A stretch of 64,000 nucleotides of DNA from Methanocella_A sp964548585 (GTDB taxonomy: Archaea; Halobacteriota; Methanocellia; Methanocellales; Methanocellaceae), in assembly GCA_964548585.1 (NCBI GenBank), contig CAZJRS010000003.1, positions 12,695 through 76,694 of the forward strand, read 5' to 3'. Positions 8,482-17,438 of this stretch are shown here, piece by piece (position 1 is the stretch's first letter; every line of letters begins with the position of its first letter). A program made the position numbers and the translations under genes. The notes beneath the pieces were generated by a model. It was given only the letters and a program-made list of their open reading frames with translations. It was not told where the DNA came from and did not search any database.

Positions 8482-9804
8482 ATGTCAAATCTATTGATCG
8501 AAGCTGCTGTCATCGTTTTTCTGATCATCCTGAATGGACTTTTTGCGATGTCCGAGATCGCCATCATCTCCAGCCGTAAGACCCGGCTTCAGCAGCTGGC
8601 TAACGAGGGGAACAATAATGCCGGTCTGGCGCTGGAGCTGGCTAAAAGTCCCGGCGATTTCCTTTCGACGATCCAGATAGGCATCACGATGGTAGGTGTG
8701 CTGGCCGGAGCGTTCGGCGGAGCTACGATCGCTGAAGATCTTTCGCCTTACCTCATTGCGATCCCGGCTCTTACGCCTTATGCGGAAATCATCTCAATCG
8801 TGTCGGTCGTCGTGATCATCACCTTTTTGACCATCGTCATCGGCGAGCTTGTTCCGAAGCGAATCGCGCTGAACAGCGCCGAGAAAATCGCCATGATCGT
8901 CGCGCAGCCTATGCGCCTGCTGGCAGTGGTGGCGATGCCCGCGGTCCGCCTGCTGAGCCTGTCGACCGAGCTGTCGTTGCGGGTATTGCGGGTCAAGCCG
9001 TCTGTCGAGCATCCTGTGACTGAAGAAGAGATCAGAGTACTGATTGATGAAGGTGCCAAGGCGGGAGTGTTTGAAGAGGCCGAAAGCGACATGGTCGAGA
9101 GCGTGTTCCTCCTCGGAGAGCGGCGGATCAACTCGATGATGGTGCCTCGCACGGAGGTGGCGGCGTTGTACACCGACGACACCGTGGAGGAGATCAGGAG
9201 CAAGATCATGGAAAGCGGACACTCGAGTTTCCCGCTGTGCGAGGACAGTCTGGATGAGGTAATCGGGGTAGTGTACGCGAAAGATATGCTGCACAGGTGC
9301 CTGGCTAACCAGCCGCTGGACCTGAAAGCATCGATGAAAGAGCCTCTCTTCATACCGGAGACCATGCCCGCGCTGAAGGCGCTGGAGCTGTTCAAGAAAT
9401 CGGGCAAGCACATGGCATTGATCATCGACGAGTACGGCGGGCTGCAGGGGCTGGTGACCATCCACGACATCATGGAGTCGGTGGTCGGAGAAATTTCACA
9501 GATCGACAGCCCCAAGGCTCTCCAGAGGGAAGACGGGTCGTGGCTGGTAGACGGGATGATGCCGATCGACGAGTTCAAGGACATACTGGAAATCGACAGT
9601 CTGCCCGAAGAAGACAGCGGGATGTTCCAGACTCTCGGGGGCTTTGTCATGACACACATGCACCGCATACCCTCTGCCGGTAACAAGTTCACCGCCGACG
9701 ACTATACCTACGAAGTCGTCGACATGGATGGCATGAGGGTCGACAAGGTTCTGGTGACGCCGCCTGCGGCGGCGAATGGTAAGGAAGAGGAAAAGGATAA
9801 GTAA
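8482..9804 (+). CDS. CNNM/CorC (DUF21-CBS) membrane protein
   Basis: The 440-residue protein has the family architecture: an N-terminal DUF21 membrane domain (about 1-190) with four hydrophobic segments starting LLIEAAVIVFLIILNGLFA, a CBS pair (about 205-325, VPRTEVAALYTDDTVEEI and IDEYGGLQGLVTIHDIME), and a C-terminal CorC_HlyC domain (about 345-430, LVDGMMPIDEFKDIL). Members are implicated in magnesium or cobalt efflux and were once called hemolysin-like (TlyC). The CBS pair normally senses adenine nucleotides with Mg. It stands alone in its transcription unit. Assignment to the family is secure, the transported ion is not. Confidence 0.93.
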   Translation: MSNLLIEAAVIVFLIILNGLFAMSEIAIISSRKTRLQQLANEGNNNAGLALELAKSPGDFLSTIQIGITMVGVLAGAFGGATIAEDLSPYLIAIPALTPYAEIISIVSVVVIITFLTIVIGELVPKRIALNSAEKIAMIVAQPMRLLAVVAMPAVRLLSLSTELSLRVLRVKPSVEHPVTEEEIRVLIDEGAKAGVFEEAESDMVESVFLLGERRINSMMVPRTEVAALYTDDTVEEIRSKIMESGHSSFPLCEDSLDEVIGVVYAKDMLHRCLANQPLDLKASMKEPLFIPETMPALKALELFKKSGKHMALIIDEYGGLQGLVTIHDIMESVVGEISQIDSPKALQREDGSWLVDGMMPIDEFKDILEIDSLPEEDSGMFQTLGGFVMTHMHRIPSAGNKFTADDYTYEVVDMDGMRVDKVLVTPPAAANGKEEEKDK

Positions 9805-10093
9805 GTGAGTAAGTGAAAACTATCTTTGTAAGAGGGCTGTACAATGGTTCTGGGCAGGATTTTCCGCTGGATTTTTCACGTGATATATCGCGTTGTTTTT
9901 CGCAGGGTAGTAAATCAGGTAATCAATGGAATTATACTGAAGATTTTTCACAGAATTGCACATATCGCTTACGACCGGGTTTTTATGTGGGTCATCAGAA
10001 AAGTGTTCTGAAGCTTGTAGGAATCTTTGAACCCGGTGCTCCGGCGCCGTCACAGCGGATTCAAGCTGACTTAAACCGGTAAGACCTTTTCCA
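9805..10093. other. Intergenic stretch between convergent genes
   Basis: Two short opposed frames exist here, but neither has a TATA box, ribosome-binding site or recognisable protein features. Repeated TTTTTC-type tracts are present, as expected near transcription ends. I see no supported feature. Confidence 0.5.
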
Positions 10094-11728
10094 TCACTGT
10101 CCGGTGCTGGCACCTTTGGCCGCCCGGGGCTTTTCCCGGACCGCTGGCAGCAGGACGACGAACCGCGAGCCTTTGTGGTAATCCCCCGCGACCTTGTCCT
10201 CCACCCATATTTTTCCGTGAAAGTCCTCGACGAGCGTCTTTGACAGGTAGAGGCCGAGGCCTCTTCCCGTTGTTTTTGTTTTTCCGCGCTGCAGCCGGGA
10301 GAAGAGTTTACCCTTTATCTCGTCCGGGATTCCTACGCCGTTATCCTCCACAGCGACCTGGTAATATTCCCGGTGGCCGTGCTCTCTTATTTCTGATATG
10401 GTGATGTCGATGATCACCGGCTGGTCCGGGGTCGAATGTTTGATCGAATTGCTCACCAGGTTGGCGAACACGTCCTCTATAAGCCGGTTTGTCGTGACCA
10501 TACAGCCGTGCCCGACCTGGTAAGTAGCGGTAATGGTGACGCTCTTGCCCGGTACGCTCGAGTACTTTTCCTTCACGTTTTCGATGATGTCGCACAGGTC
10601 CAGCGTCTCCGTCGGCAGCTCTCCAGCTTCAGCTTTCTGGATTTTCCTGACGTTATCGATCAGCCGCGAGCTGCTTATCAGCATATCCGCCGCTTTTTCC
10701 AGCGGCATGACAGCTTCGCTATCCGTGGCCGCCTTGTCCCGGGCCATCTCGATGTAGCCCATTGCCATCATGTTCATATTATTGATGTCGTGGCTCATCA
10801 GGTCCAGGTATAGCTCAGCCTGGGCCTTGGCTTCGCGGAGCTCGTTTTCCGTGGACTTCAACCTGGTAATATCGACCATGGCTGCAACCGCGGCCGTGAT
10901 GTGGTCCTGTCCATCCTTGATCGGGGCACTGCTTACCATGACCACACGCTTGTTGCCGCCAGGCCATACGAGCTGCATCTCCGCCCCTGTAACGTGCTTT
11001 CCGGACTGCAGTGACTGAGCCAGGGGAAACTCGTTATCTCTATAGGGCGTCCCGTCCGTATGGAGGATCTGATAGGTCACCTTCGTGCCGGACACGTATT
11101 CCCTCATCTCGCCCCGGAACATCTCCCTGGCTCCGGTGGAGTTAAATGTGATCTTTCCGTCCGGGGCGTTGGCGACAATGATACCGATAGGGGCGGTGTC
11201 AAGGATTGCCTGAAGCGTACTCCTGGCCTCCGCGAGGTCACGGGTGCGTTCTTCCACCCGCCCTTCCAGCTCGGCATAAGCCTTGTGAACCGCCTCCTCG
11301 GCGTTTTTTCGCCAGGTGATGTCCCGGGAAATTCCCTGTATTCCGATGGTCTTTCCCTCTTTATCCAGGATCGGGGATGTCTTCACTTCGAAGGGGACGC
11401 GCCTGCCGTAGCCATCGATGACCATCACCTCGTATGCCGGGATGTCCTCTCCGGCCATCCTTCTCTTCAGCTTATCCTTTAAAATCTCTTTATACTCCGG
11501 GGCTACAAAATCCCAGACGGTTTTCCTGAGGACATCTTTCACTTTGAGATGGGCGACCTTTTCCACGTTGTTCGTTATGAACTGCCACTTGCCGGTCAGG
11601 TCGATGGTCCACAGTATATCTCCCGAGTTCTCTACCATGAACCGGAACATGTCCTCCTCGGACTGGGTGCCTCTGTTCCTTTGGTCTGGTTCTGCCATAT
11701 GGCCATCCATAGTGATCGATATCCACAC
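10094..11728 (-). CDS. PAS-domain sensor histidine kinase
   Basis: The 544-residue cytoplasmic kinase has two PAS domains (about 27-140, FRFMVENSGDILWTIDLTGK; about 170-290, LQAILDTAPIGIIVANAPDG). A dimerisation and phosphoacceptor segment near 310 contains LMSHDINNMN with the probable phospho-His. The C-terminal HATPase domain has the N box NLVSNSIKHS, G1 VEDNGVGIP and G2 GRGLGLYLSK. No transmembrane segment is visible, so the signal is probably internal or sensed through a PAS cofactor. No response regulator adjoins it, which is usual for archaeal orphan kinases. Starts at 11710 (MDGHMAEP) or 11698 are also possible. The DINN form of the His motif is typical of methanogen PAS kinases. Confidence 0.9.
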   Translation of the reverse strand: MWISITMDGHMAEPDQRNRGTQSEEDMFRFMVENSGDILWTIDLTGKWQFITNNVEKVAHLKVKDVLRKTVWDFVAPEYKEILKDKLKRRMAGEDIPAYEVMVIDGYGRRVPFEVKTSPILDKEGKTIGIQGISRDITWRKNAEEAVHKAYAELEGRVEERTRDLAEARSTLQAILDTAPIGIIVANAPDGKITFNSTGAREMFRGEMREYVSGTKVTYQILHTDGTPYRDNEFPLAQSLQSGKHVTGAEMQLVWPGGNKRVVMVSSAPIKDGQDHITAAVAAMVDITRLKSTENELREAKAQAELYLDLMSHDINNMNMMAMGYIEMARDKAATDSEAVMPLEKAADMLISSSRLIDNVRKIQKAEAGELPTETLDLCDIIENVKEKYSSVPGKSVTITATYQVGHGCMVTTNRLIEDVFANLVSNSIKHSTPDQPVIIDITISEIREHGHREYYQVAVEDNGVGIPDEIKGKLFSRLQRGKTKTTGRGLGLYLSKTLVEDFHGKIWVEDKVAGDYHKGSRFVVLLPAVREKPRAAKGASTGQ

Positions 11729-11825
11729 TAATCATTGCCCGAAATGGGATTCGTGATACATCATCGAAGGAAATTCAAGGAATACTTTTCTCATATGCAC
11801 TGATTACTCTTTTCTGTGAAATTCA

Positions 11826-12680
11826 TTAAAAAAGATCGCGTCGCAGGTCTTTCTCCACCCGGTCCAGCCATTCGTGCACGAGGCATTCGAAGATCGCCTG
11901 CTGCTCTACTTCGAGTCCGTGGCCGGCCCGGTCCAGCACTGCAAAAGTGCCTCTGGTATAGTTGTCGATGATCTTCAGCATGTCCTTCCAGCCTACGGTC
12001 GCATCCTGTCGACCGGCCAGGAAAAGCGACGGCCGCTCAAACGGGCGTTCCAGCCGATCCACTTCGAAGGAAAAGCCGTAGCCGTGTTTCATAAGCTGTT
12101 CCAGGAACGCCCTGTCCCGGGCCGGAGCGTTCATTCCCGGCACGATATCCACCTGAAATCGCTCCCAGCGATTTCGATCCTGCAGCACGAGCATACGCTC
12201 GAATAACCTGCGTTCATCCGCATTCTCAATGCTGGCCAGCAGCTCTTCGTCTCTGACAAACACGCTCCGTTCAGGCAGCGAGCGCTGTTTTCTTTCCGCC
12301 ACGATCACCGGGCAGATCAGCAGCACTCCTCCGAGGCGATCGGGTATCCGAGAGACCAGGCCCCGTGCCAGGTATCCTCCGTAGGACTCGCCCGCCACCA
12401 GGAAAGTCCCGTCCGGTACGATCTTTTCGGTAAACCTGATGACCGTATCCAGTATCTGGTCAGAGTCCATGGGCCTGTCGGGCGCTTGTGACCTGCCCAT
12501 GCCCGGCAGGTCCAGGTAAATACGTTGCCAGCCACGCCGGTTTTTGAAGACGGGCTCCATGCAGCCGGTCATCACGCTGTGATCGATCCCGTAGCCGTGG
12601 ACCATGAGCACCGGAATGCCCTCGCCCTCTGTCTCGTAGTAGATCTCCAGGCCGTCGACCTCGCAGAACATATTCATCAC
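11826..12680 (-). CDS. Alpha/beta hydrolase
   Basis: The 284-residue protein shows the alpha/beta hydrolase fold: the oxyanion-loop motif VLMVHGYGIDHSVM near 25-40, a nucleophile elbow GESYGG near 97-102, an acid-bearing loop near the FLAGRQD stretch, and a C-terminal catalytic His in RAGHGLEVEQ. The substrate cannot be told from sequence. It lies 37 bp downstream of the metallophosphoesterase gene on the same strand and may be cotranscribed with it. The N terminus has several Met codons (12680, 12677, 12671). Confidence 0.88.
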   Translation of the reverse strand: MMNMFCEVDGLEIYYETEGEGIPVLMVHGYGIDHSVMTGCMEPVFKNRRGWQRIYLDLPGMGRSQAPDRPMDSDQILDTVIRFTEKIVPDGTFLVAGESYGGYLARGLVSRIPDRLGGVLLICPVIVAERKQRSLPERSVFVRDEELLASIENADERRLFERMLVLQDRNRWERFQVDIVPGMNAPARDRAFLEQLMKHGYGFSFEVDRLERPFERPSLFLAGRQDATVGWKDMLKIIDNYTRGTFAVLDRAGHGLEVEQQAIFECLVHEWLDRVEKDLRRDLF

Positions 12681-12717
12681 CCGCTGCCGTACTCTTGCCT
12701 CACTGGCATCTCGCCCC

Positions 12718-13593
12718 TCAAGGCGGCATCATGTCCCTGCCCAGCTGGAAACTGAGCAGCGAGACTGACCTCCGTCCGTCTTTCTCAAAATAGACGCCGA
12801 AATAACACCGGTCCCACCCGAAATGCTCATAGTAACCTTCCGGGCCTGCTATTCCCAGACGTATGAGATAGTTCCGGTCGTCTTTCAGGGTGAGTGTCTT
12901 CTCATCGATACGCTTGCCCTTTATAGCGAACCATGATTTTTTCATCGCTTGCAGGATATCTACTCCACGGAAATCGTTTTCCACGAACGCCGCCTCTGCA
13001 TGCTCATGGCCGCAAAAGACGGCAAAGCCGGGCTTCAGCACTTTCCTGACTGCCGCAAACGCATCTTCTGGCGTATAGTGGTAGCCGCTCCCGTCGAAGT
13101 ACCGCTGGCCATCCCTTGATATACGCTGCCACGTTCCGGAATATAGCCATGCAGTGAGCCTGTCGGCATTCCGGGGGCAAACCGTCCCAGGGTCGACCGG
13201 TCCGCCATGGACTGCGAAGATGCGGTCGTCCTTATCCATCCATGATGTCTCCATTCCTTCGAAAAAACCTTTCCACTTGCCCTGTCCCCGGCAAAGCTCA
13301 CTGGCCGAAATACTTCTGCCGTCGCTGCCGGATACCGGGCTGTCGTATATGAACGCCTCGTCGTGATTACCGCGCACCGAGATCAAATTAGCTATCGAGG
13401 ACAGCCGGCCGATGACTTCGCACGGGTGGTACCCGCGCTCGACGGCATCGCCCAGGTTGATTATTCTCTCCACGGAGCCGAAACGAGCGGCAAAGGCCTG
13501 ATCAGAGGCTACCTTCAGTAGCACATCGAGCGCGCCTATGTCGGCATGTATGTCGGAAAAGAGCAGTGTACAGCCCCGCATCGTTTGAGACAA
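12718..13593 (-). CDS. Calcineurin-like metallophosphoesterase
   Basis: The 291-residue protein carries the metal-binding series of the metallophosphoesterase fold: DIHADIGAL near residues 15-23, NLGDAVERG near 46, RGNHDEAF near 74-81, AVHGG near 128 and CGHEHAEA near 195. Related proteins act on nucleotides, phosphoproteins or bis-nucleoside polyphosphates, and the substrate here is not predictable. It has no signal peptide. The alpha/beta hydrolase gene follows after 37 bp. Confidence 0.9.
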   Translation of the reverse strand: MSQTMRGCTLLFSDIHADIGALDVLLKVASDQAFAARFGSVERIINLGDAVERGYHPCEVIGRLSSIANLISVRGNHDEAFIYDSPVSGSDGRSISASELCRGQGKWKGFFEGMETSWMDKDDRIFAVHGGPVDPGTVCPRNADRLTAWLYSGTWQRISRDGQRYFDGSGYHYTPEDAFAAVRKVLKPGFAVFCGHEHAEAAFVENDFRGVDILQAMKKSWFAIKGKRIDEKTLTLKDDRNYLIRLGIAGPEGYYEHFGWDRCYFGVYFEKDGRRSVSLLSFQLGRDMMPP

Positions 13594-13652
13594 CGACCGC
13601 AGGGTAAATAATTCTTGCTATTTCAGTATCGGAAGTGATGTGAGCATAGAGC

Positions 13653-14111
13653 CTACTTCAGTTGCCCCGACGCCTTATCGTAGACGAAATTTCTCCGGGG
13701 ATTGCGCCTGTACCTCTTCAGCGTGTCGGGGTTCAGGAAATTATACTTTGCCTCCCAGAGCGGTATGCAGTACATGTAATCCGGGCTGGACGGGGTACCC
13801 CCGATCCCGATGACGATAAAGATACTGTGGCCGGTCCGCTCAACGTAACGCCGGTATTTTTGGGGCTGGTACTCCTTGGCCCAGGCTATGTTTCCCTCGA
13901 AGAGGCTGGACCGGAACTTGCACTCTATCCCGAAGGTCGTCCTCGATGGCAGGTGCTCTACTTCCAGGTCCGGGTTGAGATCGATCTCCTGTCTGCTGCG
14001 TAAGCCATCCTGCGCCCAGGTGGCGATCCTGAACTCCTTTCCGAGGAGGCTGATCACGCGCTTCTCGAACTCGTAGCCGCGCAGGTGGGTATCGTCTTTG
14101 AACTCCGGCAT
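13653..14111 (-). CDS. PD-(D/E)XK nuclease-like protein of unknown role
   Basis: The 152-residue protein has a weak but coherent restriction-endonuclease-like pattern: an early Glu (GYEFEKRVISLL), NPDLEVEHLP, and after a strand the pair ECKFRSS (E-x-K). This is the order expected for the PD-(D/E)XK core. I do not recognise the specific family and there is no methylase or helicase partner. It sits alone on the minus strand between the phosphoesterase gene and a secreted-protein gene. A role as a small DNA or RNA nuclease is an inference from the motif. Confidence 0.6.
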   Translation of the reverse strand: MPEFKDDTHLRGYEFEKRVISLLGKEFRIATWAQDGLRSRQEIDLNPDLEVEHLPSRTTFGIECKFRSSLFEGNIAWAKEYQPQKYRRYVERTGHSIFIVIGIGGTPSSPDYMYCIPLWEAKYNFLNPDTLKRYRRNPRRNFVYDKASGQLK

Positions 14112-14250
14112 CCCATCCTCATTGCCCTGCGGACAGTTAAAGCTATCCTCCCGCGTGCTTTAAGGCCCGGTGCGCTGGGTGATCGACAGCGGGCGCCGCT
14201 ATAATTTTACCAAACCCTTTTATAATCCGGCGTTTGATATCGGACAGGGG

Positions 14251-14553
14251 ATGAAAATGGAGTGCATTAAAAAGTGCCTGGTCATGGCCATTGTGGCTTT
14301 GCTTATCGCAATGCTTGCGATTGCGCCCGCAGCGGCGCAGTTAGTACAGACAGGCGGCTTCACCAGGACGTATCAGCAGAATGTCGCAGGGGGCACCTTC
14401 GTGCCGCCCCAGGCTGAGGTTTCAGAGACGTTCTACAGCTATCCGGGAATCAGCGCTTTCGGCCCGTATCCCGGCGCCGGCTACGCATATGATTACGGTG
14501 TCGGAATGACCCCGTGCGGCTACGGGCCATTCGGCGGCTTTACGTACCTCTGA
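14251..14553 (+). CDS. Small secreted protein, unrecognised
   Basis: From the ATG at 14251, with GGACAGGGG just upstream, this encodes 100 residues. They comprise a signal peptide (MKMECIKKCLVMAIVALL through APAAAQ) and a mature part rich in Gly, Pro and Tyr (ISAFGPYPGAGYAYDYGVG). A longer frame from 14170 has no ribosome-binding site. There is no recognisable domain, and it is probably exported. The convergent gene on the other strand ends 9 bp downstream. Confidence 0.6.
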   Translation: MKMECIKKCLVMAIVALLIAMLAIAPAAAQLVQTGGFTRTYQQNVAGGTFVPPQAEVSETFYSYPGISAFGPYPGAGYAYDYGVGMTPCGYGPFGGFTYL

Positions 14554-14562
14554 GCAAGCGGG

Positions 14563-15120
14563 CTAGGACCGGATCCGGGGCTTCTCGTACAGGCGATGTG
14601 ACCACTTGGTCTTCCATTTGCTGCCATTAGTCTTGCAGTACTTGACCCTCGCGTCCGGATCCTCTTTAACCCAGTTGAACAGGTACATAAACTGGTCTCT
14701 GCCCACCTCGATCTTCCGGATCTTTTCCGGCACGCCGATGCTGACCAGGTAATCGCTGAAAGAGTTCTCAATCAAAAACTGTAGCGGACCTTCTATCTTG
14801 ACCGACTTCCACGAGTAGCCTTCGGCGTCAAGCCACGTCCGCACTCCGTCGAAGATGTGGCCGGAGCAGAGCTCGACACAGTGCGTCTCTTTGGTAACGC
14901 CCGTGGCGTTGAACAGATCGTCGACGATCTGGACAGTGCGCTTCTGGTACTCTTTGGCCGCGTACATTCCGTCCTGGAAGTACTCTTCACCGATCATCTT
15001 GTACAAAAACGCGCCGGTCTCGATGTCGAGCGTCCCTATGACGGCTCCTCCTACAGGAGATCCTATACCGGCATCATCAATCTGTATGACCTTGAGTCCG
15101 CCGTCAATATCGTCGCTCAT
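14563..15120 (-). CDS. Conserved-looking protein of unknown function
   Basis: I prefer the ATG at 15120 (MSDDIDGGLKVIQIDDAGIG), because AAAATATATA on the minus strand (15156-15147) lies about 27-30 bp upstream, the arrangement of a leaderless transcript; a start at 15168 would sit upstream of that box. The protein has 185 residues and no signal or membrane segment. It opens with strands that include IQIDDAGIGSPVGGAVIGTL, which could be an RNase H-like first hairpin with an Asp pair. It contains LCSGHIFDGVRTWL further on. I cannot assign a family. Confidence 0.7.
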   Translation of the reverse strand: MSDDIDGGLKVIQIDDAGIGSPVGGAVIGTLDIETGAFLYKMIGEEYFQDGMYAAKEYQKRTVQIVDDLFNATGVTKETHCVELCSGHIFDGVRTWLDAEGYSWKSVKIEGPLQFLIENSFSDYLVSIGVPEKIRKIEVGRDQFMYLFNWVKEDPDARVKYCKTNGSKWKTKWSHRLYEKPRIRS

Positions 15121-15266
15121 AACACACGGATTTTGGCTGAATCCGATATATATTTTGTTCTTAATCAATTACAATTCCTTTGTAGCAATGGAACTAAAAA
15201 AAGAAAATTTTTCCCCTGCCGACCCTGACAGGGGGAAAACCTATTAGCAGAAATTGAAGTCCTTGT

Positions 15267-15650
15267 TTACTTCAGCTTGTCGGTCAGCGACCGAAGCTTC
15301 TGTATGTTGTCAAGGTGTAATTGTGCCTCGACACGCTTCCGCTCTTCGAGCGTCGAGATGATATCAGTGATGCTGGCGGCGAGCTTGTAACACTTTAGTG
15401 GCCTGCCCTTGCCCTCTTTCTTGATCTCTCTCTCTTCGATCCAGCTCTGGTCCCGCAGTTCTCTCATGACGATGCTGACTTCCGGCTGCCTGAGGTCTGC
15501 TCCGAGCTCGATGTCTCTGCTGATGGTTTCGTCTACGTTGGCCAGATATACTAACGTCTTTGCGACGTTCCTTTTCAAGCCCACGTTGACCAGCGTCTCA
15601 ACGAATTCTTTGTCCTTCTCGTCTAGGACTGGTACTGTAAGTTTTTTCAT
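15267..15650 (-). CDS. Predicted HTH transcriptional regulator
   Basis: The 127-residue protein is a small winged-helix regulator of the TrmB/MarR-like type common in methanogens. The helices LKRNVAKTLVYLANVD and ISRDIELGADLRQPEVSIVMREL form the HTH, followed by a wing EEREIKKEGKGRPLKCYKL. A C-terminal coiled helix (LEERKRVEAQLHLDNIQKLR) suits dimerisation. There is no ligand domain. The upstream region is AT-rich and contains an inverted pair TCAGAAT/ATTCTGA (about 15686-15717) that could be an autoregulatory site. Confidence 0.82.
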   Translation of the reverse strand: MKKLTVPVLDEKDKEFVETLVNVGLKRNVAKTLVYLANVDETISRDIELGADLRQPEVSIVMRELRDQSWIEEREIKKEGKGRPLKCYKLAASITDIISTLEERKRVEAQLHLDNIQKLRSLTDKLK

Positions 15651-16112
15651 TTATATCCACCTCTGTCGAAAATTATTTGATTATCAGAATTAATTATTTA
15701 TTATATGGATTCTGACAATGATCGTTAAGCAACCGTTATTATATATACTTTATCCTTATAGACGTGATAATAAAATTTGCCCTGAATATTTCGCATTCTA
15801 CGGAAATGATGGTCAAGCGATTATATTTAAATATTGTGCCAGATTAAAATTCATAAATGTGATTAAAAAACTTGTGTAAAGCTTTTTTGTCATCTGTTTA
15901 AGATCGATACTCGATTAATATACAATATGGTGAAAATGCGTATTTATGTACTATTATAAGTCCTACTTCTTGCAAAAAAATAATCTGTTTTTTGACCCCG
16001 TAGGGAAAACATTGTCACTCTATTTATATAGTTAATGATAATTTTGTTCGTTTTTATGGTTTTCATGATCTGTGGAGCCCGTCATGGGAGATATTGCCAA
16101 AGAGCCTTAGCG
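15651..16112. other. AT-rich intergenic region, about 460 bp
   Basis: This is a very AT-rich stretch with several TATA-like boxes (for example TTATATATAC near 15740 and ATTTATATAG near 16020). The left part is the promoter of the HTH regulator and contains its TCAGAAT/ATTCTGA pair. No tRNA, rRNA or convincing small frame is visible. A divergent or non-coding transcript is possible but not supported. Confidence 0.4.
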
Positions 16113-17438
16113 CTACCTGTGCAGCAGTACCCTCAAAAATGTCCCCATGCCCTCGCCGATGCTCAATCCCGCCGGTCCCGTCAGCACGATGAAGTCCTTG
16201 CGGATCGATTCCGAAACCTGTTTTCCCAGCGCGCAAGAGGTGAGTTTCGCCCTGACGAGATCAACGGCGTCCGTGTGTTTTCTCGGTAAGTCCACCGCGT
16301 AGCGGTAGCCATATACGTAGGCCTCGGGGTACTTCTCTTTAAAGCGTTCGGCATGTTCTCGCTGTTCCAGCGGAGGCCCGAGGTGGCGCTCTATGTTCGG
16401 GAGCGACCAGGTAAGCATCTCTAGCACGATCGCTGAGCGTTTGCCGTTCGACCAGACGCCGCTTCCGAAGACCTTGAATTCGTTCAGCTCCAGCATCCTG
16501 ACGACAGACTCCTCTGCTTTTCTGAGCTGAGGGTAAAGGGTATCTTCCACGATATCCGGCGCCAGGAACGTGATCGATAGCAATAGCGTGCCCCGGTCGT
16601 TCAGCGTTTTAATCAGCTCCGGCTCCTCCATTGGCTCGACCGGCAACGGGAAGAATGCGTCGATGGATGGTGCCTTCAGGAAGCGCCTGCAGGCGTCTAT
16701 GTACTCGTAGAGTTTCTGTTCCGAGAGCGCAGCGGCCACATTTCTCTTAGGGTCTACCGGGTCGATGACGATGAGCGGCCCGGGGTGCTGAACGGTTTTA
16801 TCACCATGGCCTTCCAGGTCGATGATCACTCCCCGGTGAAAATTCGACCCTTCCCTCACCGCGTTGAGAAATGAGCCATACCTGATGATCAGTAGTTCGC
16901 TCAGGTAGCCTGCGAAGCCCATGGTGCGCAGCTCTGAGCCGTACACGCCTGCCCCGTGCATGAACTCCTTCAGCAGCCGGGCTTCATCGTACAGGCCGTT
17001 GATGTGCGCCAGCACGTACTGGTTGTGGAACGGACTGCGGTCTACCGCAGACTGGATTTTCGAAGGGTCGGGCACGTCGAAGCAGGGTACCAGGTCGATT
17101 TCGTAGCCCTGGTAGATCGCGCTGATGTAAGGGTGCTCCGCATACTGCTCCTGGTAGTCGGCAGACACACTCCGGGCCAGGGTCAGCCCTTCCAGCTCCA
17201 GCCTCTCCCGGGGCGTTTCCGGCGGGAACATCAGGAATATGTCAATGTCACGTTTGCCCCGCAGCCACGTATCCCGGGCAGTGGAGCCCACGTGGATCGC
17301 GTGGACATCGAAGCCCAGCCGGGCAGCCTCGCTATCAATGCGGCCGATGATCTCCAGCGCGGTACTTTTCAGGTGGCCGGCCTCAACCGCGTTCGGCTTG
17401 ATCCTGGCCAGCACTTCCTTTAATATGTGATCGATCAC
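16113..17438 (-). CDS. cca: CCA-adding enzyme, archaeal class I
   Basis: The 441-residue protein matches archaeal tRNA nucleotidyltransferases in length and order. The nucleotidyltransferase signature GSTARDTWLRGKRDIDIFLMF near 51-71 keeps the catalytic D-x-D. The middle domain contains NQYVLAHINGLYDEARLLKEF and GFAGYLSELLIIRYGSF, and a C-terminal RNA-binding region follows. It adds or repairs the 3' CCA of tRNAs; the tRNA-His gene in this window does not encode a full CCA. The ATG overlaps the thpR stop by 4 bp, so the two are translationally coupled. Confidence 0.95.
   Translation of the reverse strand: MIDHILKEVLARIKPNAVEAGHLKSTALEIIGRIDSEAARLGFDVHAIHVGSTARDTWLRGKRDIDIFLMFPPETPRERLELEGLTLARSVSADYQEQYAEHPYISAIYQGYEIDLVPCFDVPDPSKIQSAVDRSPFHNQYVLAHINGLYDEARLLKEFMHGAGVYGSELRTMGFAGYLSELLIIRYGSFLNAVREGSNFHRGVIIDLEGHGDKTVQHPGPLIVIDPVDPKRNVAAALSEQKLYEYIDACRRFLKAPSIDAFFPLPVEPMEEPELIKTLNDRGTLLLSITFLAPDIVEDTLYPQLRKAEESVVRMLELNEFKVFGSGVWSNGKRSAIVLEMLTWSLPNIERHLGPPLEQREHAERFKEKYPEAYVYGYRYAVDLPRKHTDAVDLVRAKLTSCALGKQVSESIRKDFIVLTGPAGLSIGEGMGTFLRVLLHR

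Noticed and set aside
8778..9692. 304-residue frame on the minus strand
   Set aside because: It is antisense to the CNNM/CorC gene and rich in Ser/Thr/Ile, as expected for a mirror of GC-rich coding DNA.
9813..10113. Two opposed short frames (89 and 97 residues) between convergent genes
   Set aside because: Neither has initiation signals, domains or composition like the neighbouring proteins.
11826..13593. Hydrolase and phosphoesterase as a defence pair
   Set aside because: Both are common housekeeping folds with intact generic motifs; nothing in the neighbourhood supports a defence role.
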